NCBI GenBank assembly: GCA_003168315.1 | Contig: PMSP01000038.1 | Coordinates: forward strand, 1 to 5,535 | Direction: 5' to 3' | Source of the DNA: Opitutaceae bacterium | Lineage (GTDB): Bacteria > Verrucomicrobiota > Verrucomicrobiia > Opitutales > Opitutaceae | DNA length: 5,535 nucleotides | Part shown: positions 1 to 5,535 of the stretch, piece after piece | Layout: every line of letters starts with the position of its first letter | Position numbering within the stretch: the first letter of the stretch is position 1 | Notes under the pieces: generated by a model | What the model saw: the letters and a program-made list of their open reading frames with translations, nothing else | The model's database searches: none | What the model was told of the DNA's origin: nothing | Position numbers and translations under genes: made by a program

Positions 1-519
1 ATGGCCTTTGTCCTCTTTCCCACGACGTTCGGCGAGTGCACGGTCGCGTGGAACGACGCCGCCCTGACGCGGTTCCGCCTTCCCGACGTGGACGGCGCGG
101 AGGGGCGCGGCGCGTCCGGCGGCGACGGGCGCGCGCGCGAGGACGAGGCGCCCGGCTGGGTGCGCGCGGTGATCGGGCGGGTGAGGAGGCACTTCGAGGG
201 CGACCTGCAGGATTTCTCCGACGTGAGCCTCCACTGGCCCCTTGTCAGTGATTTCCAGCGCGCGGTCTACGCCCAGGCCCTCCTCATCAAGGCGGGCGGC
301 ACGAGGAGCTACGGCGACATCGCTCGGGCGATGGCCCTCGGCCCGGAGGGCGCGCGCGCCGTCGGGAGCGCCCTGGCGGCGAACCCCTGGCCCCTCCTAG
401 TCCCCTGCCACCGCGTGGTCTCGGCGAACGACAAGATGACCGGCTTCTCGGCGCCGGGCGGGGTGCGGACGAAGACGCGCCTCCTCGTTCTCGAGGGCGC
501 CGAGCTGATCTCGGAGTAA
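1..519 (+). CDS. ogt: Methylated-DNA--protein-cysteine methyltransferase (Ogt/MGMT family)
   Basis: A suicide DNA-repair protein that moves an alkyl group from O6-alkylguanine (or O4-alkylthymine) in DNA onto its own cysteine. Seen in the 172-residue product: the active-site motif PCHRVV at residues 135-140, with acceptor Cys136. Before it lies the DNA-binding helix-turn-helix (about 99-128), with the conserved Tyr104 (TRSYGDIA), the arginine finger Arg119 (ARAVGSA) and Asn128 (ANP). After it come the substrate loop with Gly148-Phe149 and the closing LLVLEGA with Glu165. The N-terminal part (1-75) is the poorly conserved domain and holds a Gly/Arg/Asp-rich stretch at about 31-50 that looks like a linker. 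Length is normal for a single-domain Ogt; there is no AdaA-type regulatory domain. The ATG is the first base of the window, so its ribosome site cannot be seen and an upstream start cannot be excluded. A 54-base gap separates it from the ene-reductase start, so the two could share a transcript. Confidence 0.95.
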   Translation: MAFVLFPTTFGECTVAWNDAALTRFRLPDVDGAEGRGASGGDGRAREDEAPGWVRAVIGRVRRHFEGDLQDFSDVSLHWPLVSDFQRAVYAQALLIKAGGTRSYGDIARAMALGPEGARAVGSALAANPWPLLVPCHRVVSANDKMTGFSAPGGVRTKTRLLVLEGAELISE

Positions 520-540
520 TCCCGCCGGAACGGTTCGACA

Positions 541-573
541 AAGGGGCCATTGTGGGTGTGTTGCGCCCACACG
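541..573 (+). promoter_or_regulatory. Leader of the ene-reductase: Shine-Dalgarno-like AAGGGG and small hairpin
   Basis: AAGGGG at 541-546 is the only Shine-Dalgarno-like run before the gene. It lies 9 bases before an in-frame GTG (556) and 3 bases before an in-frame TTG (550), but 27 bases before the ATG at 574 that the protein family favours. A six-pair stem, TGTGGG (551-556) with CCCACA (566-571), closes a 9-base loop and ends two bases before that ATG. Either translation starts at GTG 556 and adds six residues, or the hairpin brings the AAGGGG closer to the ATG. Neither can be decided from sequence. The stem is short and could be chance. Confidence 0.3.
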
Positions 574-1638
574 ATGCCCAGCCTCTTTGACCCCATCAGC
601 GTCGGCGAGCTCCGCCTCCCCAGCCGCATAGTCATGTCCCCGCTGACGCGCTCTAGGGCGACCGGCGGCGGGCGCGTGCCGAATGCGCTCATGGCCGAAT
701 ATTACCGGCAGCGCGCATCGGCCGGGCTCATCATCTCCGAGGCCACGTCGGTGACGCCGATGGGCGTCGGCTATGCCGACACCCCCGGCGTCTGGTCGGC
801 GGAGCAGGCCGAGGGCTGGAAGCTCGTCACCTCGGCGGTGCATGCCGCCGGCGGCCGCATGCTCCTGCAGCTCTGGCACGTCGGGCGCATCTCCGACCCG
901 TGCTTCCTCGACGGGGCGACCCCGGTGGCGCCGAGCGCGGTGGCCCCTGCGGGCAACGTGCGCCTCGTCCGCCCGGAGCGGCCCTACGTGACGCCCCGCG
1001 CGCTGGAGGCGGCCGAGCTCCCGGGAGTCGTCGAGGCCTACCGCAGGGGCGCGGAAAACGCGCGGGCCGCGGGATTCGACGGCGTGGAGGTGCACGGCGC
1101 GAACGGCTACCTGCTGGACCAGTTCCTCCAGGACGGCTCGAACCACCGAACGGACGCCTATGGGGGTCCCGTTGAAAACCGGGCGCGCCTCATGCTCGAG
1201 GTGACCGACGCCGTCATCTCCGTCTGGGGGGCGGGAAGGGTCGGCATGCACCTGGCGCCCCGCGGCGACGCGCAGTCGATGGGGGACTCCGACCCGCTTG
1301 CGACCTTCAGCTACGTGGCCCGCGAGCTCGGCCGCAGGAAGATCGCATTCATCTGCGCCCGGGAGTCACTCGGCCCGAACCGGATCGGCCCCCAGATCAG
1401 GACGGCATTCGGCGGCGTCTACATCGCCAACGAGAAATTCACGCAGGAGTCGGCCGAGGGCGTCCTCGCCAGGGGCGAGGCTGACGCCGTCGCCTTCGGC
1501 ACGCTCTTCATCGCCAACCCGGACCTGCCCCGGCGCTTTGCTGAAAAGGCGCCCCTGAACGCGCCAAGGCCCGACAAGTTCTACGTTCCCGGACCGGAGG
1601 GGTATACCGACTATCCCAGCCTTTCCGGGGGTGCGTAA
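574..1638 (+). CDS. Old Yellow Enzyme family FMN-dependent alkene reductase (NemA-like)
   Basis: A cytosolic FMN- and NAD(P)H-dependent ene-reductase, expected to reduce activated C=C bonds of enals, enones, maleimides or nitro compounds. The 354-residue product is a full-length TIM barrel. It opens with the family's usual LFDPISVGELRLPSRIVM; Thr25 (SPLTR) sits near the flavin. Gln99 and Trp101-His102 follow (LLQLWHVGR). The substrate pair His174/Asn177 and proton-donor Tyr179 lie in HGANGYLLDQF, then the usual DGSNHRTDAYGG. The C-terminal flavin-phosphate region reads ADAVAFGTLFIANPDLP (about 313-329). Two arginines that bind FMN in OYE1 and PETNR are replaced: the RLSP-type motif reads HLAPRGD (His226), and the GR of the phosphate loop reads GT (Thr320). 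I believe HLAPR is the signature of a bacterial subgroup rather than damage. ATG 574 is chosen because it starts at the family N-terminus; in-frame GTG 556 and TTG 550 are alternatives. The exact substrate is unknown, so no symbol is given. Confidence 0.93.
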   Translation: MPSLFDPISVGELRLPSRIVMSPLTRSRATGGGRVPNALMAEYYRQRASAGLIISEATSVTPMGVGYADTPGVWSAEQAEGWKLVTSAVHAAGGRMLLQLWHVGRISDPCFLDGATPVAPSAVAPAGNVRLVRPERPYVTPRALEAAELPGVVEAYRRGAENARAAGFDGVEVHGANGYLLDQFLQDGSNHRTDAYGGPVENRARLMLEVTDAVISVWGAGRVGMHLAPRGDAQSMGDSDPLATFSYVARELGRRKIAFICARESLGPNRIGPQIRTAFGGVYIANEKFTQESAEGVLARGEADAVAFGTLFIANPDLPRRFAEKAPLNAPRPDKFYVPGPEGYTDYPSLSGGA

Positions 1639-1671
1639 AGCCCGCAGGCGACGGGTCAAAAAACTTTGAAT

Positions 1672-1720
1672 CAACGCCTTAGGCATGCCCGGGCGCGCCC
1701 GGGGCGGGCCTTTGGCGTTG
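1672..1720. repeat. 49-base imperfect inverted repeat (long hairpin; possible terminator)
   Basis: CAACGCC (1672-1678) pairs with GGCGTTG (1714-1720). After a TT/TT mismatch, AGGC (1681-1684) pairs with GCCT (1708-1711), and GCCC (1687-1690) pairs with GGGC (1702-1705), leaving an 11-base loop. The apex contains a perfect 16-base palindrome, CCCGGGCGCGCCCGGG (1688-1703). It lies 33 bases after the ene-reductase stop, the right place for a terminator, but no T-run follows it on the + strand. On the - strand, TTTTTT appears 9 bases after the stem (the A-run at 1658-1663). It could be a Rho-assisted or non-canonical terminator, a dispersed REP-like element, or a binding site. A smaller inverted repeat, TCAAA/TTTGA (1656-1669), lies just upstream. 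I see no convincing promoter in the rest of the gap (1721-1786). Confidence 0.55.
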
Positions 1721-1786
1721 CGTAACCCTGCGCGCGTCTGAGAAGATCGCCCGCCGAATCCATCCGGCAAACACGCGCAACGCACC

Positions 1787-2491
1787 GTGCCACCTACACC
1801 TCCAGAACTTGTCCTCGTCGTGCCCGTATTCAACGAGGAAGACGCAATCGCGCCCGTGCTCGCGGAGTGGCGCGCCGAGCTTTCCCGGACGGTCGGCGAC
1901 GGTCGCTTCCTGATCCTGGTCGTCGACGACGGCTCCACGGACCGGACGCCCGCCGCGCTGGCCGCCCTCGGGTGGCCGGAGCTTCGGGTGCACCGGCATG
2001 CGAACCGGGGGCATGGCCAGAGCTGCCTCGTCGGCTACATCGAGGCCGACCGCCTCGGGGCGACCTATATCTTCCAGATCGACTCCGACGGCCAGTGCGA
2101 TCCCGCCGGGTTCGCCAGCGTGTGGGGCTTCCGGGAGGGCGCCGCCGCGGTCTACGGCAGGCGCACGAGCCGGGATGACGGCCTGGCCCGCAGGGTCATA
2201 AGCAGCGTCCTTCGCGCATCGCTCAAGGTCGCCCGCAGGACGCGGCTCAACGACACGAACGTCCCCTTCCGCCTCTACCGGGCGCCGCTCGCGGCCGCCG
2301 CGGCGAAGCGGGTGCCCCCGGATTTCAGCCTGGCGAACATCGCCATGGCCCTCCTCCTCGAGCCCGAGGGGTTCCTCGAGGTCCCCATTCATTTCCGCGA
2401 CCGCATCGGGGGCCACCCAACGGTGCGCCTGTGGGGCTTCGCGCCCAAGGCCGTGCGGTTGCACCGCGACCTGCTCCGGCTGGGCCACTAG
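1787..2491 (+). CDS. Family 2 glycosyltransferase, polyprenyl-phosphate-sugar synthase type (DPM1/DPG-like)
   Basis: An inverting GT-A fold enzyme that most likely transfers a sugar from a nucleotide donor to polyprenyl phosphate on the cytoplasmic membrane face. The 234-residue product opens with the N-terminal strand LVLVVPVFNEED (8-19). VVDDGSTDRT follows (Asp47-Asp48, nucleotide-binding), then NRGHGQSCLVGY. The metal-binding DxD is in FQIDSDGQ (Asp99/Asp101), then YGRR (123-126). NDTNVPFRLYR (155-165) stands where dolichol-phosphate-mannose synthases have a DPTSGFRLY-like segment. Helix-rich C-terminus: the last 50 residues hold IHFRDRIGGHPTVRLW and no hydrophobic membrane segments, unlike GtrB/ArnC-type relatives with C-terminal TM helices, so it should be soluble or peripheral. 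The start is GTG 1787, as the next possible starts fall inside the first conserved strand; no clear Shine-Dalgarno is visible. The stop lies 3 bases before glf, implying one operon and probably use of the Glf product or a related sugar. Donor and acceptor are inferred; it could also act directly as a sugar transferase. Confidence 0.85.
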   Translation: MPPTPPELVLVVPVFNEEDAIAPVLAEWRAELSRTVGDGRFLILVVDDGSTDRTPAALAALGWPELRVHRHANRGHGQSCLVGYIEADRLGATYIFQIDSDGQCDPAGFASVWGFREGAAAVYGRRTSRDDGLARRVISSVLRASLKVARRTRLNDTNVPFRLYRAPLAAAAAKRVPPDFSLANIAMALLLEPEGFLEVPIHFRDRIGGHPTVRLWGFAPKAVRLHRDLLRLGH

Positions 2492-2494
2492 GGG

Positions 2495-3631
2495 ATGCGC
2501 GACAGCTACGACTACCTGATTGTAGGGGCGGGCCTCTCCGGGCTCGTGCTCGCGGAGCGCCTGGGCTCGCTCGGGCGCAGCTGCCTCATCGTCGAGCGGC
2601 GCGACCACATCGGGGGCAACTGCCACGACCGCAAGGACCGGAACGGGCTTTTTTTCCATGTCTACGGGCCGCACTACTTCCGGACGAACTCGGAGCTGGT
2701 GAAGACGTACCTGAGCCGCTTCACGGGATGGACGGACGCCAAGTACCGCGTGAACGTCTTCACGGGCGGCAAATTCTGGAGCTTCCCGATCAACCTCGGG
2801 ACGTTCAGGCAGTTCAGCGGCAAGCCGTCGGCGACCGAGGATGACTTCAAGGGGTATCTTGCGAGGAGCGCGCTCCCGATCGCCAATCCGGCGAATTCCA
2901 AGGAGGCCATACTTGCCGCGGTCGGGCCCGAGCTCTACGAGCTCTTCTACCGCGGGTACACGGAGAAGCAGTGGGCAAGGCCCGCCGAGGCCCTCGACGC
3001 CTCGGTGTGCCGCCGGATCCCGATCCACACCGGCCTTGACGAGCGCTACTTCCGCGATGAGTTCCAGGCCCTCCCGAAGCTCGGCTACCACCCCATGTTC
3101 GAGGCGATGCTCGAGGCCTCGAAGGCCGACATCCGCCTGGAGACCGACTACCGCGAGATCCTGCCGCGGATCCGCCACCGGCACCTCATCTACTCCGGGC
3201 CGCTGGACGAATACTTCGACTGCAGGTTTGGACCGCTGCCCTACCGGACCGCCCGCTACCAGCTCGAGGAGCTGGACAGCGCCCAGGTCCCCGCGTCGGG
3301 CTTCGTGCAGCCGGTGCTCCAGGTGAACTATCCCGGCCCGGAGCCGTTCACGAGGACCGTCGAATTGAAGCACGTGACCGGGCAGGTGAGCCGCTGCTCA
3401 AACCTGGTCCGCGAGTTCCCCGCCGAATACAGGCCCGGCGAGAGCGACCCCAACTACCCGGTGCCGGGCGGGGAGAGCGACGCGCTGGCGACCCGCTACC
3501 GCGATCTCGCGGCGAGGCAGGAGGGCGTCACCTTCATCGGGCGGCTCGCGCAGTACCGCTACCTCAACATGGACCAGGTGGTCGGAGCGGCCCTCCACAC
3601 GTTCGAGAAGCTCCGCGACGGGAAGCCCTGA
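2495..3631 (+). CDS. glf: UDP-galactopyranose mutase (possibly UDP-GalNAc-accepting)
   Basis: A cytosolic flavoenzyme that uses reduced FAD as a nucleophile to interconvert UDP-galactopyranose and UDP-galactofuranose, the precursor of furanose residues in surface glycans. The 378-residue length is normal. Seen: Rossmann FAD motif YDYLIVGAGLSG (5-16), E34-R-R-D-H-I-G-G-N, mobile-loop region YTEKQW (155-160) with Trp160, Arg174, Tyr185, SGPLDEYFDCRFG (234-246), Arg251, Thr286-Arg287 and the C-terminal FAD segment GRLAQYRYLNMDQ (349-361). Numbering happens to coincide with Klebsiella UGM through this active-site region. His60 is kept, but the next active-site residue is Arg63 (GPHYFRTN) instead of the His of classical GAHxFHT, and Arg173 replaces the Lys beside Arg174. 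As I recall, the C. jejuni bifunctional UDP-GalNAc mutase has arginines at these two positions. His178 stands where E. coli has Arg (IPVR). ATG 2495 starts 3 bases after the upstream stop, with GGGG directly against the ATG and no well-spaced Shine-Dalgarno, suggesting translational coupling. Confidence 0.95.
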   Translation: MRDSYDYLIVGAGLSGLVLAERLGSLGRSCLIVERRDHIGGNCHDRKDRNGLFFHVYGPHYFRTNSELVKTYLSRFTGWTDAKYRVNVFTGGKFWSFPINLGTFRQFSGKPSATEDDFKGYLARSALPIANPANSKEAILAAVGPELYELFYRGYTEKQWARPAEALDASVCRRIPIHTGLDERYFRDEFQALPKLGYHPMFEAMLEASKADIRLETDYREILPRIRHRHLIYSGPLDEYFDCRFGPLPYRTARYQLEELDSAQVPASGFVQPVLQVNYPGPEPFTRTVELKHVTGQVSRCSNLVREFPAEYRPGESDPNYPVPGGESDALATRYRDLAARQEGVTFIGRLAQYRYLNMDQVVGAALHTFEKLRDGKP

Positions 3632-3634
3632 GCG

Positions 3635-5535
3635 TCAGCGCGCGAGGATCGGGGCCCGCTTCCAGAACCCCACGCGGCGCCCATCCTCGAGGTGGTCCTG
3701 GTAGGTGAGGATGTCCACCCACAGGTACTGCGGGCTGACCGACTTGTTCACCCTGTCCCACAATTCGGGGATGTCGCCCTCCCGGTACCAGAGCACGTAG
3801 TCGATCCCCTGCGACGAGAGCCACTTGCCGGCGTCGGGCATCTCGCCGTCGAAGAAGCTGAGGAGCGCGTCGTGGCGCCGCCTCACGTCCTCCCGGAACT
3901 CCCGCCACAGCAGCTCGTGCCCGTACCAGCCGAGCCACATCGTCTGCCCGGCGAAGAGCGGGATGACGGCCGAGTTCGTGAAGCCGCCCTCCTTGTCGGG
4001 ACGCTCCACGACGACGCCCGGCTTCTCGACCTTCATCCTGCCGAGCATGAGGCGCGGGAACTCGTCCTTGGTCAGGAAGGTCGTGCCCTCCATCTGCCCG
4101 ATGGACTTCCTCGGGCCGGCGAGGAAGAACTTCGAGAGGTCGAGCACGTAGAAGCAGGGATAGACGCAGAAGACGAGGCCGGCGACCCGGACCCACCTCT
4201 TTCGCGCCTGCTCGAGCACGAAGGGTCCCAGCGACATGAGCGTTCCCGCCGCTATCCACGGCCACCACTTGAGGGTCGTGTTGAAGCGGTCGTAGAGCCC
4301 CGAGTAGATGTCATCGATGTAGAAGTACTCGGAAAACAGGAGGAACGAGAGCCACAGCATCCCGAGGAGGCGCCCCTGGCGGCTCCCGGAGACAAGCCCC
4401 AGGGCTATGAGCGCTATCGTCGGGAGCATGAACAGGAAGAAAAGGAGCGGCGGCGAATGCTCGTTCCAGGGAACGGGGCGGAGGGCCGCCCCGTATCCGG
4501 CGGCCGACGCCGTGAATTCGGAAAGGTAGACCCAGGCGGCCATCCAGATGACGGCGGCGCCCCCCGCGACCGACGGCAGGAGGCGGCGCCAGTCGCGGTG
4601 GTTGACGAGGAGCCAGGCGCCCACGCCGATTCCCTGGAGCGGGATGGACCACGTGTTGGCGAGGACGGTCCAGGTCAGCGTGCACCCGGCCATGACGGCG
4701 TAGCGCCTCAGGCGGGTCCTCTGCCAGAGGAGAATCGCCATAGCGCAAATCCCGAGGAGGTAGTAGCCCGAGAGCGGCGCGTGGTAGTCCCCGAGGTAGA
4801 TGGAATAGGAATACGGCTCGCCGGGAAGCTCCAGGTGCTCGAAATGGGACTGGTAGTCCTTCAGCCAGGGGCCGAGCGGCGGCTTGTCCATCGGCGCGCT
4901 CCCTATGAAGCGCATGCTGGTCCACGGGTAGACGTTGGTGTCGGTCAGGTGGATCAGGATCGTCATGCCCATCCCCCCGAAGACGAAGCCGCAGATCACG
5001 AGCGCGCGCACCCAGGATTTCCGCGCGAGCATGAACACGGTCCCGGAGAACGCGGTGCCCCCGAGGGCCACCAGCAGGCAGAACGCCAGGTTATAGGCCT
5101 CGCCGGGCGGGATCGCGAGCGCCCGGCCCATGAGCGCGGCGCCGTAGTGCTGGAAGCTGTAATACTGGGTCGACGGGTACGGTGAGAACCACACGTCCGG
5201 CACCGGGATCGTTTCGCCCGTGTAGTAGCTGCAGATAAACGACAAATCGGCGATCTTCTCGGATGAGCCGTCGATGTTCGGAAAGGTGAACCGCCACACC
5301 ATCGCGTAGAGGAAAATCGCGCCGCAAACACCGAAGCAGCCGACGAGCCTCCTCGGCGCGAATTCGGCCCTCCATGCTCCCACCAGCGCCTGCGCGCGGA
5401 CGCCCAGGCAAGCCGGCACCCAGCGGCAAAAACTAAACGCGATCAGCCCCACCGAAAAGACCGTGCCAAGCATGCCGATCCCGGGCAGCGAGGGGCCCAG
5501 GCCGTGATGGCATTCGATTGCATAAACCGCTGTCA
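3635..5535 (-). CDS. DUF2298 / 'Chlor_Arch_YYY' polytopic membrane protein, GT-C-like, 5' end outside window
   Basis: A large integral membrane protein, probably a GT-C-type glycosyltransferase that uses a lipid-phosphate sugar; no member function is known to me with certainty. Residues are counted from the internal ATG at 5473 (612 residues to the stop). About 12 hydrophobic segments lie near 1-18, 43-62, 123-150, 154-175, 233-250, 258-275, 278-292, 301-318, 342-362, 367-382, 405-422 and 428-446. Family landmarks in order: PNIDGSSEKIADLSF (65-79; Glu72/Asp76 in the first large loop, where GT-C enzymes carry acidic residues), the tyrosine-rich YPSTQYYSFQHYGAAL (99-114), PPGEAYNLAF, YLGDYHAPLSGYY (226-238), DRFNTTLKWW (395-404), then a soluble C-terminus with LFAGQTMWLGWYGHELLWR (506-524). 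The frame stays open upstream of 5473 to the window edge (about 20 more codons, ending ...LPGIG before the Met), and family members have further N-terminal helices, so the true start is probably beyond the window. It converges on glf with a 3-base gap between stops. Confidence 0.82.
   Translation of the reverse strand, partial: TAVYAIECHHGLGPSLPGIGMLGTVFSVGLIAFSFCRWVPACLGVRAQALVGAWRAEFAPRRLVGCFGVCGAIFLYAMVWRFTFPNIDGSSEKIADLSFICSYYTGETIPVPDVWFSPYPSTQYYSFQHYGAALMGRALAIPPGEAYNLAFCLLVALGGTAFSGTVFMLARKSWVRALVICGFVFGGMGMTILIHLTDTNVYPWTSMRFIGSAPMDKPPLGPWLKDYQSHFEHLELPGEPYSYSIYLGDYHAPLSGYYLLGICAMAILLWQRTRLRRYAVMAGCTLTWTVLANTWSIPLQGIGVGAWLLVNHRDWRRLLPSVAGGAAVIWMAAWVYLSEFTASAAGYGAALRPVPWNEHSPPLLFFLFMLPTIALIALGLVSGSRQGRLLGMLWLSFLLFSEYFYIDDIYSGLYDRFNTTLKWWPWIAAGTLMSLGPFVLEQARKRWVRVAGLVFCVYPCFYVLDLSKFFLAGPRKSIGQMEGTTFLTKDEFPRLMLGRMKVEKPGVVVERPDKEGGFTNSAVIPLFAGQTMWLGWYGHELLWREFREDVRRRHDALLSFFDGEMPDAGKWLSSQGIDYVLWYREGDIPELWDRVNKSVSPQYLWVDILTYQDHLEDGRRVGFWKRAPILAR

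Noticed and set aside
397..1251. 284-residue - strand open frame across the alkyltransferase end and the ene-reductase
   Set aside because: It is His/Arg/Ala-rich, spans the gap between two solid + strand genes and shows no family motif.
1656..1669. TCAAA/TTTGA inverted repeat as an intrinsic terminator of the ene-reductase
   Set aside because: The stem is five A/T-rich pairs with no following T-run; too weak to call alone.
1718..1746. Possible promoter (TTGCGT with AGAAGA 17 bases later) before the GT2 gene
   Set aside because: The -10 match is very poor and the sigma factor preference of this organism is unknown, so it cannot be supported.
1679..3373. 564-residue open frame on the - strand opposite the GT2 and glf genes
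   Set aside because: The translation has low-complexity Arg/Glu/Val composition and no recognisable motif, while the + strand carries two clear enzymes. It is the antisense artefact expected in GC-rich DNA.
3692..5185. 497-residue open frame on the + strand opposite the DUF2298 gene
   Set aside because: The composition is rich in Arg, Glu, Pro and Val without motifs or membrane segments. The - strand frame matches DUF2298 landmarks along its whole length.
1..5535. Mobile element, CRISPR, tRNA or defence system
   Set aside because: No direct repeat arrays, transposase or nuclease motifs, or tRNA-like structure were seen; genes are tightly packed metabolic and glycan enzymes.

Overview
The window is GC-rich DNA, about two-thirds G+C by eye, with strong G/C bias at third codon positions, so long antisense open frames appear opposite the real genes. 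It is densely coding, with five protein genes, and shows no RNA gene, CRISPR array or insertion sequence. The proteins look bacterial. The alkyltransferase and ene-reductase resemble those of GC-rich Gram-negative or PVC-type bacteria, but this is an impression and the taxon cannot be fixed from this sequence.

Left part (1-1638, + strand): a small O6-alkylguanine-DNA alkyltransferase (Ogt/MGMT family) is followed after a short leader by an Old Yellow Enzyme-type flavin ene-reductase. Both are plausible detoxification or repair enzymes: one removes alkyl damage from DNA, the other reduces electrophilic alkenes.

Middle (1639-1786): a 148-base non-coding gap is dominated by a 49-base imperfect inverted repeat at 1672-1720. 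It separates the left pair from the sugar genes and may act as a terminator or other structured element.

Right part (1787-5535): a soluble family 2 glycosyltransferase of the polyprenyl-phosphate-sugar synthase type lies 3 bases upstream of a UDP-galactopyranose mutase (glf), so the two are almost certainly co-transcribed. Meeting them tail to tail, with only 3 bases between stop codons, is a large polytopic membrane protein on the - strand. I recognise it as the DUF2298 / 'Chlor_Arch_YYY' family of GT-C-like membrane proteins. Its reading frame is open to the right edge, so its N-terminus lies outside the window.

A reasonable working model is a lipid-linked sugar pathway. Glf makes a furanose nucleotide sugar, the GT2 enzyme may load a sugar onto polyprenyl phosphate, and the GT-C-like protein may use the lipid-linked sugar on the far side of the membrane. 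Glf carries arginines at two active-site positions that are His and Lys in the E. coli enzyme. As I recall, the Campylobacter mutase that also accepts UDP-GalNAc has the same change, so the sugar could be GalNAc-furanose rather than galactofuranose. The link to the DUF2298 protein and the identity of the sugar are inferences.
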